From: JAIBJN01 sp963825255
GTDB taxonomy: Bacteria; Actinomycetota; Thermoleophilia; Gaiellales; Gaiellaceae
Length of the DNA stretch: 30,192 bases
Reading direction: 5' to 3'
Assembly (NCBI GenBank): GCA_963825255.1
Contig: CAWGSF010000005.1
Location: 1-30,192, forward strand
Shown: piece after piece, positions 24,616 to 30,192 of the stretch
How positions within the stretch are numbered: the stretch's first letter is position 1
Layout of the letters: each line of letters begins with the position of its first letter
Notes under the pieces: generated by a model
Told to the model about the DNA's origin: nothing
The model's input: only the letters and a program-made list of their open reading frames with translations
The model's database searches: none
Made by a program: the position numbers and the translations under genes

Positions 24616-24971
24616 TGACCTCGCAGGGCTCCGCCTATGGACGGCTCCGCCGCGCGCTCGACACAGGTAGCGCCACGACGGCCCTCGCGGCCGCGGCCGA
24701 GCTCGACTGGGTCAGCCTCCCCGACGCGCTCGAGATCGTGCTCCTCCTCGTCGAGGACCCGCGGCGGTTCCGGCGGGCGGCGCTGCGCTGGCACGCGCGC
24801 TACTGCGGTGAGCTCCCCGACGTCGGGTTCGAGGAGGCGCACGCCGTCCTCGCGTGCCTCACCGGCCTTGCGGGGCGCCGCCCGCAGGCCGCCGCGGCCG
24901 CCCTCGCCGAGCTCGTCCACCGGCGCGGGCTCGAGCGGGCGAGCGAGGTGCTCCTCCGGTGGGCGCGCTAG
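24615..24971 (+). CDS. Hypothetical protein under a LexA-like box, 118 aa
   Basis: Soluble helical protein starting MTSQGSAYGRLRRALDTGSA. The core is alanine-rich and looks like short helical repeats: ALAAAAELDWVSLPDALEIVLLL, RFRRAALRWHARYCGEL, FEEAHAVLACLTGLAGRRPQAAAAAL. The WHARYC segment holds a potentially reactive His and Cys. Similar unnamed proteins occur in actinobacteria. The GTG has no Shine-Dalgarno sequence, and the palindrome at 24602-24615 touches the start codon, so the gene is probably leaderless and SOS-regulated. I cannot assign a function. The neighbours (barrel protein, flavin-reductase-like) give no clear clue. Confidence 0.7.
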   Translation: MTSQGSAYGRLRRALDTGSATTALAAAAELDWVSLPDALEIVLLLVEDPRRFRRAALRWHARYCGELPDVGFEEAHAVLACLTGLAGRRPQAAAAALAELVHRRGLERASEVLLRWAR

Positions 24972-25094
24972 GCGCACCCGCGACCCCGCTCGACTGTCGC
25001 TCTTCCAGTTCCGGCCGCTCGGTAATCCTCCGCAGAGGGGATCAGCGGGGCCGCTGATGGCCTGGAAAGGCGGCGCGGGGAGAATACGTCCACC

Positions 25095-25703
25095 ATGGGA
25101 GCGACGTCACGCGCCCCGCTCGTTCGGTTGCCGACGGAGATGCCGATCTGGCCGCGCGTCTTCACGGTCGCGCCGCTCGTCCTCGTCGGCACGAAGGAGC
25201 CCGACGGGAGCTACGACATCGCTCCGAAGCACATGGCGATGCCGCTGGGCTGGGAGGACCACTACTGCTTCGCGTGCACCCCGAGACACGCGACGTACGC
25301 GAATGTTCGCGCCCGCGGCGAGTTCACGGTCAGCTTCCCGCTTCCCGAGGCCGTGGTCCTCTCGAGCCTGGCCGCCACCGAGCGCGACGAAGACGGCCAG
25401 AAGCCGAACCTCGAGGCTCTGGCGACCTTCCCGGCGGCGGTCGTCGACGGCGTCCTGGTCGAGGGTTGCTACCTCTACCTCGAGTGCTCCCTCGACCGCA
25501 TCGTCGAAGGCTTCGGCGAGGCCGGGCTGGTCGTCGGACGTGTCGTCGCCGCGCACGCGGACGAGCGGGCGCTGCGCGTCTCGGAGAGCGACGACGGGGA
25601 GACTCTCCGCGGGTTGCCGCTGCTCGCGTACGTGAGCCCCGGCCGGTTCGCCCGCGTCGACCGTACCGACTCCTTTCCGTTTCCCGCCCGCTTTTCCCGC
25701 TGA
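25095..25703 (+). CDS. Flavin-reductase-like (FMN split-barrel) protein
   Basis: Protein of 202 residues of the flavin reductase-like family. The segments TVAPLVLVGTKEPDGSYDIAPKH, CFACTPRHATYANVRARGEFTVSFP and VDGVLVEGCYLYLECSLDRIVE follow the split-barrel FMN-binding fold, with conserved APKH near residue 44 and the R/N loop near residue 68. It probably binds FMN in the cytoplasm, but reductase activity and partner oxygenase are unproven. The start is ATG; GGGGAG is eleven bases upstream, which is rather far. Its stop is four bases before the M20 peptidase ATG, so these two are coupled. Confidence 0.78.
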   Translation: MGATSRAPLVRLPTEMPIWPRVFTVAPLVLVGTKEPDGSYDIAPKHMAMPLGWEDHYCFACTPRHATYANVRARGEFTVSFPLPEAVVLSSLAATERDEDGQKPNLEALATFPAAVVDGVLVEGCYLYLECSLDRIVEGFGEAGLVVGRVVAAHADERALRVSESDDGETLRGLPLLAYVSPGRFARVDRTDSFPFPARFSR

Positions 25704-25707
25704 GACA

Positions 25708-26904
25708 ATGGGTGAGCGCATCGCCGACAGCGTGCTCGAGTGGCACAGAGACCATGAGCCCGAGATGGCGCAGCTGCTCGGGCAGCTGGCACGCGCGGAG
25801 TCGCCGTCGGTCGTACCCGACGCCCAGCGGGAGGCGTTCGCAATCCTCCGCGAGGGGCTCGAAGGCATCGGGTTCGCCGTGCGGGCGATCCGCGGGCGCG
25901 GCGTGGGCGACCACCTCTACGCACGACCGCTCGAGCGCCCGCGAGGGGACCCGGTACAGCTCCTCGTGGGTCATCTCGACACGGTGTGGCCGGTCGGAAC
26001 GCTCGACAGCATGCCGGTGAGCGCGATCGAAGAACGCCTGTACGGGCCCGGCGTGTTCGACATGAAGGGCGGCCTCGTTCAGATGCTCTTCGCGCTGCGG
26101 GCACTTCGCGAGCTGAGCGTGGCCGCGGCGGCGACGCCCGTCGTCTTCGTCGCGAGCGACGAGGAGATCGGAAGCTCCGACTCGAAGGCCTGGCTCGGTC
26201 GCCTGGCGCGCGCGTCCGCGCGAGCATTCGTTCTCGAGCCGGCGTTCGGCCCGAGTGGGAAGCTGAAGACCGAGCGCAAGGGAGCCGGGCAGTTCACGCT
26301 CTCCGTGACAGGGCGCGCCGCCCATGCGGGCGTGAGCCCGGGCGAGGGGGTGAGCGCGATCCTCGAGCTCTCGCACCAGATCCAACGACTCTTCGCGCTC
26401 AACGATCCCGAACGCGGCATCACCGTGAACGTCGGCGCGGTCGACGGCGGGGTGCGGCCGAACGTCGTCGCCCCGACCGCGACCGCCACGATCGACGTGC
26501 GCGTGCGAACGGAGGAGGATGGACGGTGGGTCGAGGCGGCGCTCGCAGGCCTCTCGCCGGTCCAGGAGGGCGCTTCGATTCGCGTCGTCGGTTCGTTCGG
26601 GCGGCCGCCGATGACGCGCACGGGCCGCAACCGGGCTCTCTGGCTCGAGGCGAAGCGCATCGGCGCCCAGCTCGGCCTCTCGCTCGCCGAGGAGCGCGTG
26701 GGAGGAGCCTCGGACGGGAATTTCACGAGCCTCTACACCGCGACGCTCGACGGCCTCGGGCCCGTCGGCGACGGCGCGCACGCCGAGCACGAGCATGTCG
26801 AGATCGTCCGGCTTCCCGAGCGGGCGGCGCTTCTCGCGCTTCTCCTCGCGGCACCGGTCCGCCTGCCCGAGCCGGAAGCGCACGCAGTCGAGGCCGCGGT
26901 GTAG
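25708..26904 (+). CDS. M20-family metallopeptidase (CPG2-like)
   Basis: Dizinc amidohydrolase/peptidase of 398 residues, similar to glutamate carboxypeptidase and ArgE/DapE relatives. VGHLDTVWPVG (His89, Asp91) and GPGVFDMKGG (Asp118) supply metal ligands, and ASDEEIGS (Glu152, Glu153) the catalytic base and a ligand. GRAAHAGVSPGEGVSA marks the dimerisation domain histidine, and the C-terminal DGAHAEHEHV carries the final ligand histidine. No signal peptide is present, so it acts inside the cell on small N-acyl amino acids or peptides. It lies between the flavin-reductase-like gene and the P-loop NTPase in a tight plus-strand operon. The substrate is not determined. Confidence 0.87.
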   Translation: MGERIADSVLEWHRDHEPEMAQLLGQLARAESPSVVPDAQREAFAILREGLEGIGFAVRAIRGRGVGDHLYARPLERPRGDPVQLLVGHLDTVWPVGTLDSMPVSAIEERLYGPGVFDMKGGLVQMLFALRALRELSVAAAATPVVFVASDEEIGSSDSKAWLGRLARASARAFVLEPAFGPSGKLKTERKGAGQFTLSVTGRAAHAGVSPGEGVSAILELSHQIQRLFALNDPERGITVNVGAVDGGVRPNVVAPTATATIDVRVRTEEDGRWVEAALAGLSPVQEGASIRVVGSFGRPPMTRTGRNRALWLEAKRIGAQLGLSLAEERVGGASDGNFTSLYTATLDGLGPVGDGAHAEHEHVEIVRLPERAALLALLLAAPVRLPEPEAHAVEAAV

Positions 26905-26908
26905 CGAG

Positions 26909-27997
26909 ATGGAGCGGCTTGCCTTCACCAGCGTCACGCGAGCGGCCGGGCTCCAGGATCGCTCGCTCTCGGTCGAGCCGCTCGAGCGGAGACTCTGGGA
27001 CACGGGCGACTTCGTGGTCGGCGAGGTGGTCGCGGCCGCCCGTGGCATCGAGGACCCCGACGGGCGAATGGCCGCCGTCGCGAACGGCGATCTCGTCGTC
27101 GGCGCGCTCGGGAGCCGCGCCGCGACCCTTCAGGCCGTCGGCGACTGGCGCGCGATCGGCGAGGACGGGCTCATGGAGGACATGAGCACAGCGGGCGTTT
27201 TCGCCAAGTGCACGTCGATCTCGGCCGAGCTCGCCCCGCTCACGACGCTCGGCTACCGCGGGCACGTGCTCGTTGGCGGCGAGAAGGCGACGATGACCCG
27301 CTGGATTCGCGACGTGCCTGCGCAGCGGCTCGCCACGCCGACGGTGCTCATCATCGGGACGTCGATGGAAGCCGGCAAGACCGTGGCGGCGTGCGCGATC
27401 GTCCGCCGCCTTCGCGCCCGCGGGCTGCGGGTCGCCGGCGCGAAGCTCACGGGCGTCGGGCGGTTCCGGGACATCCTCGCCATGCGGGATGCGGGCGCGG
27501 CTGCCGTGTTCGATTTCGTCGAGGCCGGTCTTCCGTCCACGATCTGCGGCGTGGAAGAGATGAACCGGGCCCTCGGTGTCCTCTTCGCGCTCGTGGCGGA
27601 GTCGAACGTCGACGTGCTCGTCGCCGAGGCGGGCGCCTCACCGCTCGAGCCGTACAACGGGGAGGCGGCCGTCGCCGGCGTCGCGGACGCGCTTCGAATG
27701 ATCGTTCTCTGTGCCTCCGACCCCTATGCGGTCCTCGGCGTCGAGGTCGCGTTCGGCCTCACCCCCGACCTCGTGAGCGGGAGGGCGGCGACCACGGACG
27801 CGGGCATCGCGCTCGTGGAGCGGCTGACGGGCATCCGCACGTTGAACCTGCTGGATCAGGCTTCGTATCCGGCCTTCGACGAGCTGCTGGTCACGGCACT
27901 CGCCGGCGCGCCGAAGGCCGAAGCACGATCAGGCGCCCGTGCGAACCCCGGTCTTTCGGCACGCCGCGCCGCCGGCCTGGCGCGCCGCCGGGCCTAG
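26909..27997 (+). CDS. P-loop NTPase, DUF1611/dethiobiotin-synthetase-like
   Basis: Protein of 362 residues. The N-terminal domain (about 1-135) contains VVGEVVAAARGIEDPDGRMAAV and a YRGHVLVGGEKATMTRWI segment before the Walker A loop IIGTSMEAGKTVAACAI at about residue 148. The second half keeps the NTPase fold: VLVAEAGASPLEPYNGEAAV resembles the acidic glycine-rich Walker B region of DUF1611 proteins, and LIVLCASDPYAV-type strands follow. DUF1611 includes an amino-acid N-acyltransferase, DgcN, but this protein is too distant to be named so. The C-terminal 30 residues are Arg/Ala-rich. It starts five bases after the M20 stop, which suggests a shared pathway on an amino-acid derivative (inference). 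Confidence 0.7.
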   Translation: MERLAFTSVTRAAGLQDRSLSVEPLERRLWDTGDFVVGEVVAAARGIEDPDGRMAAVANGDLVVGALGSRAATLQAVGDWRAIGEDGLMEDMSTAGVFAKCTSISAELAPLTTLGYRGHVLVGGEKATMTRWIRDVPAQRLATPTVLIIGTSMEAGKTVAACAIVRRLRARGLRVAGAKLTGVGRFRDILAMRDAGAAAVFDFVEAGLPSTICGVEEMNRALGVLFALVAESNVDVLVAEAGASPLEPYNGEAAVAGVADALRMIVLCASDPYAVLGVEVAFGLTPDLVSGRAATTDAGIALVERLTGIRTLNLLDQASYPAFDELLVTALAGAPKAEARSGARANPGLSARRAAGLARRRA

Positions 27998-28012
27998 ACG
28001 GGGCTCCAGCCG

Positions 28013-28466
28013 CTATTCCACCTCGACGATCGCCTCGATCTCGACCGTGATGCCGAACGGCAGGCTGCCCACTCCGATCGCCGAGCGGGCGTGCCGCTCG
28101 CCGAACACCTCGACGAGGAGGTCCGAGCAGCCGTTGATCACCTTCGACTGCTCGCGGAAGTCGGGGACGGCGTTCACCATCCCGAGCAGCTTCACGACGC
28201 GCTTGACCCGGTCGAGGTCGCCGAGCTCCTGTCGGAGGATCGCGAGGATGTTGAGGCCGACGAGGCGGGCGTGCTCCGCGGCCTCATCGGCGGTGACGTC
28301 GGCCCCGACCTTGCCCGTCGGAACGCTGCCGTCGGCCATCACCGGCCCTGCGCCGGACAGAAACATGAGATTCCCGGTGCGTACGGCGTTCGCGTAGTTG
28401 GCGGCGGGCTCAGGCACGGCCGGCAGCTCGATGCCGAGGTCCCCGGAGACGCTGCTCGGCCGACAC
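28013..28466 (-). CDS. RidA-family deaminase (one frame break)
   Basis: RidA/YjgF fold protein that hydrolyses reactive imines and enamines in the cytoplasm. AVRTGNLMFLSGAGPVMADG, AILRQELGDLDRVKRVVKLLGMVN and HARSAIGVGSLPFGITVEIEAIVEVE are the conserved blocks, with the catalytic arginine in the last (ARSAIGVGSLP). The uninterrupted frame starts at GTG 28417 and lacks the usual GIELPAVPEPAANY opening. That opening is present upstream in another frame: GTG at 28466 gives MSAEQRLR, a run of four Gs (plus strand 28441-28444), then DLGIELPAVPEPAANY. Restoring CCGCGG there joins them, for about 151 residues. The start lies two bases after the fabI stop. Confidence 0.85.
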
Positions 28467-28468
28467 CG

Positions 28469-29257
28469 CTACATCCCCATCGCGTGGTAGCCGGAGTCGA
28501 CGTAGAGCGTCGTGCCGGTGATGTTGGCCGCCTCGTCGGAGAGGAGGAAGGCGCCGGCCTCGCCGACGTCCTCGGCGGAGATCGGCCGGTGGAGCGGCGC
28601 GCGCTCCTCGACGATCGCCTCCATGGTCGGGAAGCCGGCGATCGAGCGCGCGGCCAGCGTCCGCACGGGGCCCGCCGAGACCGCGTTCACGCGGATGTCC
28701 TTCTGGCCCAGGTCCCAGGCGAGGTAGCGGACGGAGGCGTCGAGCGCGGCCTTGGCCACGCCCATGACGTTGTAGTGGGGCACGGCCCGCTCGCCGCCGA
28801 GGTACGTCATGGTCATGATCGACCCGCCCCCGGCCGCCTCCATGAGCGGCTCGGCGAGTCGCGCGCTCCCGACGAGGGAGTAGGCGGAGACGTCCAGCGC
28901 CAGCCAGAAGCGGTCGCGGGGCGTGTCGGTGAAGCGGCCTTCGAGGTCGCGGGCGTCGGCGAACGCCACCGAGTGCACGAGGAGGTCGAGCTTGCCCCCG
29001 AACGCCTCTCCGGCCTCGGCGAAGACTCGCTCGAGGTCGCCGTCCTCGCGCACGTCGCATGCCGTGATCAGAGGCGACGACACCGACTCGGCGAGCTCGC
29101 GGACGCTCTTCTCGATCCGGTCGCCCTGGAATGTGAACGCGAGCTGGGCGCCGCCCTCCGCCAGCTTCTGCGCGATCGCCCACGCGATCGAGCGGCGGTT
29201 GGCCACGCCGAGCACGAGCCCGGTCTTGCCGGCGAAGCGGTCGGGAGAGGCGGTCAC
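28469..29257 (-). CDS. fabI: Enoyl-ACP reductase (NADH), FabI
   Basis: Reduces enoyl-ACP in the last step of each fatty acid elongation cycle; it is the cytoplasmic target of triclosan and, in mycobacteria as InhA, of isoniazid. The 262-residue chain begins with GLVLGVANRRSIAWAIAQKL, the FabI form of the dinucleotide loop. TLGGE-type TMTYLGGERAVPHYNVMGVAKAALD carries Tyr152, Tyr162 and Lys169, with the 10- and 7-residue spacings of the E. coli active site (Tyr146, Tyr156, Lys163). LVHSVAFAD is the usual central segment. The GTG start lacks a ribosome site, and a TAGACT element lies ten bases upstream, so a near-leaderless message is likely. Confidence 0.95.
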   Translation of the reverse strand: MTASPDRFAGKTGLVLGVANRRSIAWAIAQKLAEGGAQLAFTFQGDRIEKSVRELAESVSSPLITACDVREDGDLERVFAEAGEAFGGKLDLLVHSVAFADARDLEGRFTDTPRDRFWLALDVSAYSLVGSARLAEPLMEAAGGGSIMTMTYLGGERAVPHYNVMGVAKAALDASVRYLAWDLGQKDIRVNAVSAGPVRTLAARSIAGFPTMEAIVEERAPLHRPISAEDVGEAGAFLLSDEAANITGTTLYVDSGYHAMGM

Positions 29258-29266
29258 GGCGCGGGC

Positions 29267-29272
29267 AGTCTA
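29267..29272 (-). promoter_or_regulatory. Candidate -10 element of fabI
   Basis: TAGACT on the minus strand predicts transcription start about three bases before the fabI GTG. It overlaps the plus-strand hexamer of the divergent SDR by two bases. Confidence 0.45.
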
Positions 29273-29276
29273 GTCT
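29271..29276 (+). promoter_or_regulatory. Candidate -10 element of the divergent SDR
   Basis: TAGTCT on the plus strand lies seven bases before the GTG at 29284, so transcription would begin at or one base before the start codon. The SDR gene has no Shine-Dalgarno sequence. Confidence 0.45.
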
Positions 29277-29283
29277 CGCGCGC

Positions 29284-30054
29284 GTGGACACGTTCGCCGA
29301 TGGGCGCCGCGTCGCCGTCGTCACGGGCGGGTCGAAGGGAATCGGCGCCGCCACCGCGCGTCTGCTCACGGCGCGCGGCTGGCGATGCGTGCTCCTCGCA
29401 CGTGGCCGGGAGCGCCTCGAGCAGGTCGCCGCAGAGATCGGCGGCGAGGCCGAGCCCTGCGACGTCGGCGATCGCGAGGAGGTCGAGGCCGTCGCCGAGC
29501 GCGTCGCCTCGCGCCACCCGGCCGTCCATCTGCTCGTCGCCAACGCGGGCATCCCGGCCGGGGGCGGCTTCCTCGACCTCCCGCCCGCGCGGATCGAGGA
29601 GGTCATCCGCACCAACTACCTCGGCGGCGTCTGGTCCCTGAGGGCGTTCCTCCCGCTTCTCGAGGCGGCTGCTCCCTCCGACGTCGTCGTCGTCGCGTCG
29701 GTGGCCGGCGTGTACGCCTCCGGCGGCTCGTACGGCCCCTACGCCGCCTCGAAGCACGCACAGCTTGCCTTCGCCCGCTCGATCGGCGCCGAGCTCGCGC
29801 CGCGAGGAATCCGCGTGCACGCGGTGAATCCGGGGCCCGTGCGCACCGAGGGCTTCCCCCAGGAGCGCCTGCGCGGCACGCGACTCGACCGCCTCGTGCT
29901 TCCGCCCGAGCGCGTCGCCGGGTCAATCCTCCGCGCCGTCGAGCGCAACCGCCCCGAGTCCTACGTCTTCGGCGCCTACCGCGTCGCCGGCCTGCTCCAG
30001 GCCGCCCTGCCGGGGACGCTCTCGCGGCTCGCGGCACGGCGACGACGGGGATGA
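29284..30054 (+). CDS. Short-chain dehydrogenase/reductase
   Basis: Classical NAD(P)-dependent SDR of 256 residues. VVTGGSKGIGAATARLL is the cofactor loop, VANAGIPAGG the NAG motif, ASVAGVYASGGSYGPYAASKHA holds the catalytic Ser and the YAASK pair, and VNPGPVRTEGF the PG motif after the active site. FabG- or DltE-like by general form; the substrate is unknown. It runs divergently from fabI with 26 bases between start codons. Its stop overlaps the next start as ATGA, so the two are translationally coupled. Confidence 0.88.
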   Translation: MDTFADGRRVAVVTGGSKGIGAATARLLTARGWRCVLLARGRERLEQVAAEIGGEAEPCDVGDREEVEAVAERVASRHPAVHLLVANAGIPAGGGFLDLPPARIEEVIRTNYLGGVWSLRAFLPLLEAAAPSDVVVVASVAGVYASGGSYGPYAASKHAQLAFARSIGAELAPRGIRVHAVNPGPVRTEGFPQERLRGTRLDRLVLPPERVAGSILRAVERNRPESYVFGAYRVAGLLQAALPGTLSRLAARRRRG

Positions 30055-30192
30055 CTGCGGCTCGCCGACTGGTCGAGGCTGCGCTGGTCGTCCTCGTGGC
30101 CGGCGGTTCCAGGGAGTCGAGCCGGTCTGGCCGCTCTTCCTCGCCCTGCTGGGGATCGGCGCGAGCGTCCTGCGTCAGCGACCGGGCCCGGC
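30051..30192 (+). CDS. Start of a membrane protein, 3' end outside window (frame break)
   Basis: ATG overlaps the SDR stop by four bases. The first 19 codons read MTAARRLVEAALVVLVAGG, a hydrophobic helix. The frame then breaks near 30110, and another frame continues FQGVEPVWPLFLALLGIGAS and VLRQRPGP, a second helix. Restoring GCGC at GCCGGC|GGTTCC joins them. A small membrane protein is likely, perhaps of two helices in the visible part. No family can be named from 47 residues. Confidence 0.5.
   Translation, partial: MTAARRLVEAALVVLVAGGSRESSRSGRSSSPCWGSARASCVSDRAR

Noticed and set aside
24590..24670. Alternative small ORF starting ATG at 24599 across the LexA-like box
   Set aside because: It ends after 23 codons and lacks any pattern, whereas the GTG frame at 24615 encodes a well-composed helical protein.

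Overview
The window is about 70% GC and codes almost without gaps on both strands, with many GTG starts, few strong intergenic signals and short overlaps. Gene content fits a high-GC actinomycetote: a DUF6325 pair, a holin-like/phosphodiesterase fusion, a cytosolic formylglycine sulfatase, and a GAAC-N4-GTTC type SOS box. A soil member of the class Thermoleophilia is my best guess, made from gene resemblance and not from any marker gene. I see no rRNA, tRNA, CRISPR array, insertion sequence or phage module.

Left part (1-14961) reads entirely on the minus strand. It carries a type II NADH dehydrogenase cut by the window edge, an EamA-like transporter, a GAP-family membrane protein, glutamate decarboxylase, a 141-aa unknown, a class II glutamine amidotransferase, a 56-aa membrane peptide, a flavodoxin-like protein, an SDR, a DUF1269 protein, a large arylsulfatase, a channel-like membrane protein, a 14-TM drug exporter, two tandem DUF6325 proteins, a SHOCT protein and a lipoprotein. 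Most have clear GGAG-type ribosome sites and small gaps, so several operons with a general stress or envelope flavour are likely.

Middle (15195-21690) reads on the plus strand: an AI-2E family permease, a flippase-like membrane protein, a holin-like/phosphodiesterase fusion, a 36-aa membrane peptide, an agmatinase-type ureohydrolase and an MBL-fold hydrolase. This block is full of frame breaks. I reconstructed every reading frame by eye. Each break can be repaired by restoring one or two lost CG/GC dinucleotides (2 or 4 bases), usually where a CGCG or GCGC would stand. Similar single breaks affect glutamate decarboxylase, the drug exporter, the lipoprotein, RidA and the last partial gene. I read these as sequence or assembly errors and annotate the genes as intact underneath.

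Right part: 21729-24082 (minus) holds a second flippase-like protein, a glycerophosphodiester phosphodiesterase and a PAP2-type phosphatase, a small lipid and envelope cluster. 24265-27997 (plus) holds a small dimeric-barrel protein, a 118-aa unknown whose start codon touches a near-perfect LexA box, a flavin-reductase-like protein, an M20 peptidase and a P-loop NTPase. 28013-29257 (minus) holds RidA and enoyl-ACP reductase FabI. An SDR and a partial membrane protein run divergently from fabI. Only 26 bases separate the fabI and SDR starts, and two overlapping -10-like hexamers lie there, which suggests leaderless divergent transcripts.
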